Assembly: GCA_902596655.1 (NCBI GenBank)
Contig: CACJUX010000001.1
Span: forward strand, 45,169 to 109,168
Length of the DNA stretch: 64,000 nt
Source: an uncultured SAR116 cluster alpha proteobacterium
GTDB taxonomy: Bacteria > Pseudomonadota > Alphaproteobacteria > Puniceispirillales > Puniceispirillaceae
Reading direction: 5' to 3'
A program made the position numbers and the translations under genes. A model generated the notes under the pieces. It saw nothing but the letters and a program-made list of their open reading frames with translations. It had not been told where the DNA came from and did not search any database. This document shows positions 1-7,881 of the stretch, one piece after another (position 1 is the first letter of the stretch; the number at the start of each line of letters is the position of its first letter).

Positions 1-961
1 GCAGAATTTGGAATTTACCAACTCTGGTTGAGAATTCCTGTTTTTCAATTAACTCATTTAATTTAGACGAGAAATGTTCCTCATGGGGAAGAGAAAAGAT
101 ACCTTTTTCGTCCCAGACATTTCTTACTTGGGCCAAGTCTTCTTTTAACTCACCTCGCTTGGATTCTTTGAATTCGCTGGGGTTGCTCTCAAGGTATCTT
201 AAAAGCCCTTCAAAATTTACATTGCCAATTGAAAACTGAATTGCAGAATTTTGTTCTGTCGGCCTTACCCAGCCTTTGTCTCGAAGAATTTGTTTAACAC
301 CATCAACAACATTTTTATTTTCAGACACTGCAATATTGACGGGGGCACCTATAAATCTAGCCACATCAGCTTTGTTCGTGCAATCAACAAAAATTTTTGC
401 ATTTATAGCGCGCAAGCCGTTGGGAGAACTAACGAGAATACTTGTAATTACATTTTCTTCTAAATTCGCTTCGACCATTGTGGTATCAAGCAAAACATGG
501 ACACCCGCCTCTTTAATCATCTGGTTTACAACGTATTTAAAAATTTCAATGTCTATAGGAATTTTGCCAATATTCCAGTCCCGCCAACTGTCAACCAACC
601 CACCTTCTCTGACAAGACGAGACATCATTTCGTCCATGATGCCAAACGTGATCTGTTTACCTTTAATATCAAAAAATTGGTTTGACCAAGCTACATTGAC
701 ACCTGATGTAACCTGACCTCCAAGAATACCATTTTTTTCTATCAATAATGTCCTTACTCCATTTCGAGCACAAGCTATTGCAGCGGTGATGCCACTTACG
801 CCACCACCGACTACCACCACGTCCGTTTGAGCTAGAATAGAAAAGCGCTTTTTTTGTTGAATAACGTAACCAAGTGATTTGTCTAAGGTCTTAGTTGCTA
901 TCAGAGTTGAATAAAGCTTAAAGACTCGACTGTATATCTTTGAAAACAAGAGCCTCCTCAT
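1..961 (-). CDS. FAD-dependent oxidoreductase (partial, runs off left edge)
   Basis: I translated this minus-strand frame by hand; it starts with ATG at 961 and stays open to the window edge (about 320 residues, C-terminus missing). After about 45 residues of basic, hydrophobic leader comes a Rossmann FAD-binding motif DVVVVGGGVSGITAA at about residues 47-61, followed by an acidic/basic end-of-strand segment LLIEKNGILGGQ. This is typical of the FAD-dependent oxidoreductases of the PF12831 type. The substrate cannot be told. It is the last gene visible in the minus-strand glycan locus and starts about 55 bases after the formyltransferase-like gene. It probably oxidises a sugar or other small precursor, but that is inference from position only. 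Confidence 0.75.
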   Translation of the reverse strand, partial: MRRLLFSKIYSRVFKLYSTLIATKTLDKSLGYVIQQKKRFSILAQTDVVVVGGGVSGITAAIACARNGVRTLLIEKNGILGGQVTSGVNVAWSNQFFDIKGKQITFGIMDEMMSRLVREGGLVDSWRDWNIGKIPIDIEIFKYVVNQMIKEAGVHVLLDTTMVEANLEENVITSILVSSPNGLRAINAKIFVDCTNKADVARFIGAPVNIAVSENKNVVDGVKQILRDKGWVRPTEQNSAIQFSIGNVNFEGLLRYLESNPSEFKESKRGELKEDLAQVRNVWDEKGIFSLPHEEHFSSKLNELIEKQEFSTRVGKFQIL

Positions 962-1015
962 ATTGATTCCTTATGTTGGCTTGCCAAACATACCACTTAA
1001 AATGCATTTTTTTAA

Positions 1016-1777
1016 TTATTTGGCTTCGATGGTTCCGATTGCTCTTTTTATCATTTCAAAAGAGACAATTGAGTTTGTGTTATCGGTTAAGTTAATTTCA
1101 TCAGGCCTTAATGGTTTGGCGTCAGCAAACTTGTCTCTTATGTTATTCAAAATATTTTCAGCGGTTAAATGTTCAAGCCTTCTCTGTAACTCCTCAAAAG
1201 TATCAGTTGGACAGACTGCTAATTCCTTAGACGAAAATACTACATCGAATGCGCTGTTTCCATTAATAACTATAGTTGAAGTTCCAATTGTTTTTTTATT
1301 TAGAATACTCCAAACCAACCCGTTAACAGTGACTCGATTTGTGGTCGGTTCTCTGTTACCCAAAATAATCTTACCCCTCGTAGCTGCTATTAGATCCTTG
1401 GATAAAATGCTAGGCTCAGCAAGAACTACTAAACAATCTTTGATGCTGAAAATATGTGCAAGGAATTCCCCCGATTTTGGATTGTCAAATAGGTGAATCG
1501 GAATTTTGTTGGATTTGGCAAGTTTGTGAACCTGGTTATTCTCAGAAGTGTCGAAGTAAGGTTCATTATTGAATTTTCCAAGGCTTAAAATTAGAGAAGC
1601 TAGGCCATATTTTTTCAGATATTCGAATTTTGTTTCTAGCCTCCTTGTGATACGAGCTACCCTTGACTCTAAAAAAATGGCTGTGGGTTTAGGGCCTTCC
1701 TGAATCAATCCTTGCAGTATTTCTTTTGTAATAAGAGTATTTTTATCCCCTACAAGGATAATTTTTCCATCAGACAA
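1016..1777 (-). CDS. Formyltransferase-like protein, catalytic motif not evident
   Basis: A protein of 253 residues. The stretch IGTSTIVINGNSAFDVV followed by CPTDTFEELQRRL (about residues 165-205) follows the layout of the methionyl-tRNA/sugar N-formyltransferase fold. However, the Asn-x-His motif that normally lies about 30-40 residues before that Asp is not recognisable; the segment there reads GNREPTTNRVTVNG. It overlaps the upstream deacetylase gene by 8 bases, so the two are translationally coupled. In glycan loci such proteins N-formylate amino sugars; without the catalytic pair it may be inactive or use another chemistry. Family call is moderate, function unknown. Confidence 0.5.
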   Translation of the reverse strand: MSDGKIILVGDKNTLITKEILQGLIQEGPKPTAIFLESRVARITRRLETKFEYLKKYGLASLILSLGKFNNEPYFDTSENNQVHKLAKSNKIPIHLFDNPKSGEFLAHIFSIKDCLVVLAEPSILSKDLIAATRGKIILGNREPTTNRVTVNGLVWSILNKKTIGTSTIVINGNSAFDVVFSSKELAVCPTDTFEELQRRLEHLTAENILNNIRDKFADAKPLRPDEINLTDNTNSIVSFEMIKRAIGTIEAK

Positions 1778-3194
1778 AATAAGGTCTTTCTAAAACATTT
1801 TTTTCTATATGTTGTTGCCACTGCTGTGTTGCCTCAATACCAGTCAAAAATATAGTATCAGAATTCTCCAACAACCTTTTTAGCGTGAGAAAAAGTGGTG
1901 TAGCCATACCCTCATATACCCCCACATTAGCAAGTGATCTTACGTGCCAATCCAATACTAAAGCTCCACAATTGTCTTGAGTGTTTTTTATTACATTTTC
2001 CAATTCTATTGATACTTCAGCAGAACTTGCAGCGCCCCACCTATGATGTAGATACGCGTCCATAACAGCAGTTGGAAAAACAACAAATGGTTTTTTACAC
2101 GTGTCTTGCCAAAATAGCGAAGGTGTCGTTGGGTATGTTGTTCCAGACCTGAACCCAAGCGCTTGGTTAGAACAACTTGTGTCATAATGAAACCCAGCGT
2201 CGCACATCGCCTGCCAATCAGACATAGGATTTTTCCAACATTTCGCCCAATAGTGCGCTCTTGAGCCGAATAATTTACTATTTGACAATTCTTCAAGCTT
2301 CAACTTCACCGCCTCAAAATCTTTTGTCGAATGATCGTTAATTCCGTAGTGAGCTCCAATTTCCCAGCCATCATTAGCGAGGCGTTTGAGCATTTCAGGA
2401 AATGGATGCTTTGAAGGATTGTAGTGCGGATCATTGATGTGGGTTGGAACATGTTTTATTGGGCCCGGATATACAAAAAAAGTTGACTTGGCTCCTATAG
2501 CTGCTTCGATTTTCATAAAATCGTCAAACCTCCAATAAGGATCCTTGGCCTTAAGCATTAATGTTAATAATCCGTGCCACGCTGAATTAGCTTCAAATTT
2601 ATTGTTTTTAAATAGGAATTTTGCAAACGCCCGTGCAAGGTCGAAGGGGGTGTGTAGTTGCGGGCCATCAACATCATGGGTCAAAATCACGCATGTTTTT
2701 TTACCCCAAACCGACGGGCCACGTTTCCAATGGTATCCCTTTTTATTTAATAGACGCTGAATGTATTGAACGTTGTTCTCTACCAGCGGTTTTGTAGACA
2801 GGCCCAGTTTAACGAGCGGGTGTTCTTTTGCAGGTAGCACTCCTTTGTTATCAAGTTTCGCATTGACTGCTTGAACCTCATGGTTAAACAGAAGAAGATT
2901 TGCTACGCCAGAAACACAATCGACACCCCTGTCTGTTTGTTGACCCCACAGCGAAACCTTTCCATCGACTAAGTGCCCAATTTTTGTGCCTTTTCCAAAT
3001 GGCAGATTTAATCCTAGAAATTTTTTACTCTCATTTTCACCGTATCGTATTTTAATGCTTGTAGACGGGGCTACAGCTTCATCATTAAAAATTGCAAATT
3101 TAGTATTCAGCCGTAAACCAATCTCAGATAGCGCATATACTACTTTCCTATATGATGGAGATCGTCTCGGTAAATCGACAATAAAACTTATCAA
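1770..3194 (-). CDS. Polysaccharide deacetylase-family protein
   Basis: A protein of 474 residues. The first about 150 residues are an unassigned N-terminal region. The NodB-homology region begins with ILTHDVDG (about residue 170), the motif-1 aspartates, and continues with AKSTFFVYPG and GWEIGAHYGINDHS (about 275-290), the metal-binding His motif of the family. A WHVRSL segment near the C-terminus may be the late catalytic His. Members remove acetyl groups from N-acetyl sugars, often on polysaccharides. No signal peptide is evident, so it may act on a cytoplasmic precursor. It sits between the CMP-sugar synthetase and the formyltransferase-like gene. Deacetylation followed by another N-acylation would be a coherent pair of steps, but this is inferred. 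Confidence 0.7.
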   Translation of the reverse strand: MISFIVDLPRRSPSYRKVVYALSEIGLRLNTKFAIFNDEAVAPSTSIKIRYGENESKKFLGLNLPFGKGTKIGHLVDGKVSLWGQQTDRGVDCVSGVANLLLFNHEVQAVNAKLDNKGVLPAKEHPLVKLGLSTKPLVENNVQYIQRLLNKKGYHWKRGPSVWGKKTCVILTHDVDGPQLHTPFDLARAFAKFLFKNNKFEANSAWHGLLTLMLKAKDPYWRFDDFMKIEAAIGAKSTFFVYPGPIKHVPTHINDPHYNPSKHPFPEMLKRLANDGWEIGAHYGINDHSTKDFEAVKLKLEELSNSKLFGSRAHYWAKCWKNPMSDWQAMCDAGFHYDTSCSNQALGFRSGTTYPTTPSLFWQDTCKKPFVVFPTAVMDAYLHHRWGAASSAEVSIELENVIKNTQDNCGALVLDWHVRSLANVGVYEGMATPLFLTLKRLLENSDTIFLTGIEATQQWQQHIEKNVLERPYFV

Positions 3195-3216
3195 TTAGAA
3201 CTCCTCCAAACTAAGG

Positions 3217-3939
3217 CTATTTAATTGGGAAAGTATCAAAGCGGCTTCTTAAAATAGCCTCTGCTAGACATAGGTCTTCTTCGGTGTCTATTGAGATATG
3301 TTTTTCCTCAAGAAGGATATAGGAAGAGTTATCCCCCAAGAGACTTTTCTGCTCAAGCAGACAACGTCTAGTGAATGCATATGCCACTCCGTTCCTATGA
3401 TAAAGCGATTGAAGTTGTTGCCGAGCAACCACTCGCTCACCACTAGGATCCCAGAGTTCAAGCCTTCCATCCACGTCTTTTAATTGTTTAAGTGGATGGT
3501 ATTTCACATCGGTTGTTGAAACAGTCCAGCAACTAGTAAGGTTTTGGAAGGTTAATTTATTTAATACGTTTTTTACTTGGTCCGGTCTTCTAAGGGGTGA
3601 CGTAGGCTGAAGCATCAAAACCATGTCATATGTCATCTTGTCCAAGTTCTCTATTTCCATTAGAGCGTGCGTCAATACGGCGAGATCCCCAACTAAATCT
3701 CCTGATAAAGTATCTGGACGCCAAAATGGGGTTGGGACACCGTATTTTTCCCCTTCCGCTGCAATGAGTGGATGGTCGGTAGAGATTATCGCGCGGTCTA
3801 TTTCAACAAGCGCATTAACACAATTACACACATGTCCAATTAATGACACTCCATTTATTTTCCTTAGATTTTTTAATTTTATACCTTTTGAACCACCACG
3901 TGCTGGAATAATAGCTAGTACTGATTTACCGTTGATCAT
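3217..3939 (-). CDS. CMP-nonulosonate (acylneuraminate) cytidylyltransferase
   Basis: A protein of 240 residues with the hallmark N-terminal nucleotide-binding motif IPARGGSKGI at about residues 11-20, then STDHP (about 54) and LQPTSPLR (about 109-116). These are the conserved motifs of the NeuA/PseF/LegF family. The enzyme transfers CMP from CTP to a nine-carbon alpha-keto acid sugar, giving the activated donor. It follows the NeuB-type synthase gene with a gap of about 22 bases, the usual synthase-then-activation pair. The length matches single-domain members. Which nonulosonic acid (sialic, legionaminic, pseudaminic or other) is used cannot be decided from sequence alone. Confidence 0.88.
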   Translation of the reverse strand: MINGKSVLAIIPARGGSKGIKLKNLRKINGVSLIGHVCNCVNALVEIDRAIISTDHPLIAAEGEKYGVPTPFWRPDTLSGDLVGDLAVLTHALMEIENLDKMTYDMVLMLQPTSPLRRPDQVKNVLNKLTFQNLTSCWTVSTTDVKYHPLKQLKDVDGRLELWDPSGERVVARQQLQSLYHRNGVAYAFTRRCLLEQKSLLGDNSSYILLEEKHISIDTEEDLCLAEAILRSRFDTFPIK

Positions 3940-3961
3940 TAGATTTTTTTACCGTGGGATT

Positions 3962-5515
3962 TTAAAGTTTTTCAATATCTAACAATTGCTTATCAATTTG
4001 AAAGCGACCCCAGTTATCAACGATAGTTTTCCTTTGTGAAGTAGTTAAATCATTTATCCTACTATCTCGATACACCGAATCATTCTCGTAAAGTCGTGAA
4101 GACACCTCCTCAAAAACACATCCACTAGTAGTATTAAAACTGTGGAACACGCCGGGAGCGACCGTAATGATATCGCCTTTTTCGAGAACGTATTTTTTGC
4201 CATCTAGGAAAATTTTTAGAGTTCCCCAAATAACAATAAATGACTCTTCTTTATATTTATGATAATGCGCCGGATGACTTTGTCCTGGCAATTGAACCAA
4301 TATCTTTTTTGCGTACTCCCGGTCGATAATATTTATTAATACTACACCAGTTTTGGGAAAATTTCTGACTCCATAATGATGTGAGTATTCTGTTTTAAAA
4401 TCTTTGTTAAGGGTAATATCTGCATATGAGAGTAAGGCTTTCACCTCATGGATAGAGGCTTTTAGTATTTGACTAGGTTCGGCTTGCATGACTGGCAAAG
4501 CATCAAGATATATCGGTGAGTTTTTTGCTACGTCTTGAAGCAACTTGACATTTTTTTTGAACTGTCCGGAGGGCAATTGCCCTCCACGAATAGGAAATGC
4601 AAAATATGTATTGGCTTGTGTTAGTTCGGTTCCAGCTTTGAGATTAGTTTTTGCAAATACACCTCTTGATAAACTAGCTAGGCTGTTTTTTTCTTCTTCT
4701 GATATTGAGTCTCGTTTTTCTGACCCAAGAATTTTTTTTGATTTCCGAAAGGCGTTTATCCAATCTCTAGCCTGCGCTGGGGTTGATGAATAAGCGTTGA
4801 GCTTTATTTCTTTATTTTCAAGTCCAACATGTCTCTCAAACATTTCTGCACCAACGGCGGCCGCAAGTCCCACATGCGACGTTTCGTTGGGTGCTTCGTG
4901 TGTAGACCACCCAATAGTTCTACCGCGATATCTCCTCTTAAAATCACCGATGTTCATCAGGTGACAATTTTCGTCTGGAGTAGGGTAAATGGAAACGCAA
5001 TGCATCAGCGCAAAATCTACACCGCGGTGTTCGAAAAAAGTTACTAGATTGTCAACCTCATTTATGCTCAGTCCGCCAGTAGATGCTATTACTGGTAAAT
5101 TTGAATCTGATATCTTTTCAAGGAGTGGCCAGTCCTTTGCTGAACAACTCGCCACCTTAATTACATCAAAATTCATTTCACAAATCTTATTGACCGAAAA
5201 TTCGTCAAAAGGTGTACAAATGGTAACAAACCCTCTTTGTTTTGCTGCGTTTTTTAATTCTTCGTAGTCTCCCCACTCTAGTTTTGTTGAGAGAAACCGA
5301 GGGACATGCTTGTTTTTTGAATTTTTTCTCTCATCCACGTGTATAAAGTTCGGTATGTCACGGAACTGAAATTTAAAACCGGCACGAACATCGCACTCCT
5401 CCACTACATCCCCAAAAGCATCAACGATAGCAAGGCCATGCTGGAGTGAACCTTGATGGTTGTTCGCAAGGTCCAAAACAAAAAGATCCGCAAAATTGAA
5501 ATTTTGATCCAACAA
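3962..5515 (-). CDS. NeuB-type nonulosonic acid synthase fused to a C-terminal cupin
   Basis: A protein of 517 residues, about 150 longer than a plain NeuB. The N-terminal TIM-barrel part shows NNHQGS (about 17-22), GFKFQ (about 46), CTPFDE (about 100) and VIASTGG, all typical of sialic/legionaminic/pseudaminic acid synthases, which condense a hexosamine with phosphoenolpyruvate. A SAF-like segment follows (SRGVFAKTNLKAGTEL, about 280). From about residue 414 a cupin is seen: HPAHYHKYKEESF, then EKGDIITVAPGVFHSF, with the metal-binding His/Glu pattern. The cupin could isomerise or bind the sugar product. The next gene is the CMP-transferase. The family call is firm, the exact sugar is not. 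Confidence 0.87.
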   Translation of the reverse strand: MLDQNFNFADLFVLDLANNHQGSLQHGLAIVDAFGDVVEECDVRAGFKFQFRDIPNFIHVDERKNSKNKHVPRFLSTKLEWGDYEELKNAAKQRGFVTICTPFDEFSVNKICEMNFDVIKVASCSAKDWPLLEKISDSNLPVIASTGGLSINEVDNLVTFFEHRGVDFALMHCVSIYPTPDENCHLMNIGDFKRRYRGRTIGWSTHEAPNETSHVGLAAAVGAEMFERHVGLENKEIKLNAYSSTPAQARDWINAFRKSKKILGSEKRDSISEEEKNSLASLSRGVFAKTNLKAGTELTQANTYFAFPIRGGQLPSGQFKKNVKLLQDVAKNSPIYLDALPVMQAEPSQILKASIHEVKALLSYADITLNKDFKTEYSHHYGVRNFPKTGVVLINIIDREYAKKILVQLPGQSHPAHYHKYKEESFIVIWGTLKIFLDGKKYVLEKGDIITVAPGVFHSFNTTSGCVFEEVSSRLYENDSVYRDSRINDLTTSQRKTIVDNWGRFQIDKQLLDIEKL

Positions 5516-5527
5516 GTTGTTTCTCCG

Positions 5528-6619
5528 TTACCAAATAGCGTCCTGGTTAAAACCTTTAGTGTAGTCAATTTTGACGGTGTTTCGGCTCTTTGCTGATTTA
5601 TATGCAGCGGCAACAACGAGCATCGTCTCTAAACCTCTTTTTAATGAGATAGGTGAGGTGACGTTTCCCCTATTAACAACTGAAACGATATGTTCTAGTT
5701 CACAAATAAAATCTATCGGCCTCGTTTTTTCGAAATTTTCTATTTGAATTTTCTGACATTCAACGCTGTGGATAACTTTATCGAGCTCCGGCTCAGCATT
5801 GCAATGCCATTCAATAAAATCATCAGGCAATTGAATACGTGCAAACTTCCTCGCTGGACGAGTTATTACGTCTTGGACGCATCTCCCTAAAAGGCCTGTT
5901 TCTGTTTTGAATGTCATTACACTTAAATCATCATAATCTACCTCGTTACTGTAAACAAAATTCATTGTAGCTTGGACTTCAACAATCCGTCCGGCGCCGA
6001 TCAAGTAACTCAAAAATTGCCAGAAATTTATGGCATGGGAATGTTCTCCTGTCGCTCCTCCACCTAGGTCAGAAAAACCTAGATATGTGTCGTTTGGTCC
6101 TTTCAACCAGGGATGCGCGTTGAATATACCGCCCCAGTGTTCCCGGAATTCAACATCGAGTGTAGTTGTCTCTGTAGCTATAATTGGCTGGCATAATTCA
6201 GATAAAAACCTCGCTGCATGACCAACAACATGGTTGTAGCCAGTGAACACGGGTATGTTTAATGATTTGGAAAGCTCATAAACCTCACTGGCGCCAGCTA
6301 AATTTGGAGTGCAAAGTGGCTTTTCGATTAGCATTGCACCGGGCTTTTCTTTTAGCGCTTTCATTGCCAATTCCATGTGAGTATTTGGAGGTGTGCCAAT
6401 AATGATTAAGTCAAAACCACCAGTCGGGACATCAGAGTAACTGGTTAATTGGATACCATCATCCCATCGACCATATCTCTTTGGGTAAATATCCACTTTC
6501 GTTCGATTAAGTGCCGCTGGGTCGATATCACACATTACTACGTCCCAACCGAGATGCCTTGCGGCGTGAGCAAGGTGGTTGCCAATTGATCCGGCGCCAT
6601 AAATCTTAACTCTCTGCAT
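5528..6619 (-). CDS. Gfo/Idh/MocA-family sugar oxidoreductase
   Basis: NAD(P)-dependent oxidoreductase. The Rossmann motif KIYGAGSIGNHLA begins at residue 4 when translation starts at 6619. The EKP motif of the family is seen in MLIEKPLC, and GGGATGEHSHAINFW gives the conserved catalytic His region. The frame is open to an ATG at 6688 that overlaps the stop of the upstream glycosyltransferase gene. I prefer 6619 because the extra 23 residues precede the glycine-rich strand that normally starts these proteins, but coupled initiation at 6688 is possible. It likely oxidises or reduces a nucleotide sugar or free sugar feeding the NeuB-type synthase just downstream. Confidence 0.82.
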   Translation of the reverse strand: MQRVKIYGAGSIGNHLAHAARHLGWDVVMCDIDPAALNRTKVDIYPKRYGRWDDGIQLTSYSDVPTGGFDLIIIGTPPNTHMELAMKALKEKPGAMLIEKPLCTPNLAGASEVYELSKSLNIPVFTGYNHVVGHAARFLSELCQPIIATETTTLDVEFREHWGGIFNAHPWLKGPNDTYLGFSDLGGGATGEHSHAINFWQFLSYLIGAGRIVEVQATMNFVYSNEVDYDDLSVMTFKTETGLLGRCVQDVITRPARKFARIQLPDDFIEWHCNAEPELDKVIHSVECQKIQIENFEKTRPIDFICELEHIVSVVNRGNVTSPISLKRGLETMLVVAAAYKSAKSRNTVKIDYTKGFNQDAIW

Positions 6620-6684
6620 TAAATCAATTCTTTCAAACAAAACAGACAAAAAAAAACATTCAACAACTCTTAATTCAGCGTCAT

Positions 6685-7878
6685 TCAACCCAGCAACCTG
6701 TCATATACCGCACTCACTTTATCATGTTGTCTGCCAAATTGCTTTTGCGCATCTAAAGCTATTGACTTGCGGTCAAAAGCCAAATCAATTGATTGCCCTA
6801 AGACATTGAGAATCGAGGCTCTATCAGCAGGCTCATGTAGAAGACCATTCTTTTTTGGATCTACAAATTGTTCAATAGATGGTATTTTTGAACCTATAAC
6901 CGGCGTACCACAAGCCAATGCTTCTATAACGGCATTCGGGGACCCCTCAAGTAGCGACGGAAGAGCCAAATAGTCTGCAGCGTTCAAATAATCTGGAAGA
7001 GTTTTTTGTTCTACAGCTCCAACATATTTGATCACATTTGGGTAGTTGTGTTCTAGCAGGAGTATTTTATCCAAGTCCGGACCTTCCTGACCAATAATTA
7101 ATAATTGGATGGGTTCGCTCGTAATCTGCCAATATTCGACAAATATTTTTGCAAATTCTGCGATATTTTTCCGAGGGATCACTGAACCAACAAATACGTA
7201 AAGTTTGGTCGAACTATCAATTCCCATTGATTTTTTCAAATTATTTTGATTTTTTGGATAAAAGGTTGCTGTGTCGACGCCATTCGATATCACTAAAAGC
7301 TTACTGTCGCGATTAAAACCAAGTTGTTCAAAATATTCGTCATAATGTGGGGCCATTGAGATTATCTCGTCTGCTCCATCCAGAGCTTCAAGCATCCGGT
7401 TTCTTGTCCTAAGCCCCCTATTTATTTCTTTGTATAAATCTCCAGCTCTGACGGTTACCAGCGTTTTAATTCCTAATTTTTTTCCTGCTCTGACAGCAGC
7501 TACTCCCGAAGGCAACAAACACTGAGCATGAATTAAATTAGGTTGAAATACTCTAGAATAGCTATGAATCAATCGACTGTATTGAAAGTCTGAAAACAAG
7601 CTGATTTTTGGTATTTTCAGCATGGGAGGTCTACTAACCTCAAGACAATGAGGTTCGTTAAAACTCCCTTTGTTTTTTACCATTCGGGCTTCACTGACAT
7701 AGCCATCTAGAAACTTCTCAGGAACAAACGGCAACCACGGTTTAGGATTAAGGATTGATATTTTGTATGATTCAGCGAGCTTTTTAGCTTCTCGCTGAAC
7801 ATAGATTCCCCGCTCTGGTTGATAGCTATTCGGCCAGAGATGTGAAACGATCAGGACTCTTTTTTGATTTCTTTCCAT
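6685..7878 (-). CDS. Family 4 glycosyltransferase
   Basis: A protein of 397 residues with GT-B layout. The N-terminal acceptor domain begins VLIVSHLWPNS. The C-terminal donor-binding domain contains YVFVGSVIPRKNI (about 230) and the signature LPSLLEGSPNAVIEALACG (about 318-336), including the E-x7-E-like motif of retaining GT4 enzymes. It probably adds one sugar of the repeat unit at the inner membrane face. It ends where the 6688 ATG of the next gene begins and lies 3 bases after the asparagine-synthase-type gene, so it is part of the same operon. Donor and acceptor are unknown. Confidence 0.88.
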   Translation of the reverse strand: MERNQKRVLIVSHLWPNSYQPERGIYVQREAKKLAESYKISILNPKPWLPFVPEKFLDGYVSEARMVKNKGSFNEPHCLEVSRPPMLKIPKISLFSDFQYSRLIHSYSRVFQPNLIHAQCLLPSGVAAVRAGKKLGIKTLVTVRAGDLYKEINRGLRTRNRMLEALDGADEIISMAPHYDEYFEQLGFNRDSKLLVISNGVDTATFYPKNQNNLKKSMGIDSSTKLYVFVGSVIPRKNIAEFAKIFVEYWQITSEPIQLLIIGQEGPDLDKILLLEHNYPNVIKYVGAVEQKTLPDYLNAADYLALPSLLEGSPNAVIEALACGTPVIGSKIPSIEQFVDPKKNGLLHEPADRASILNVLGQSIDLAFDRKSIALDAQKQFGRQHDKVSAVYDRLLG

Positions 7879-7881
7879 GCC

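Noticed and set aside
251..716. Plus-strand open frames at the left edge
   Set aside because: They are antisense to the FAD oxidoreductase, whose minus-strand translation is clearly a conserved protein.
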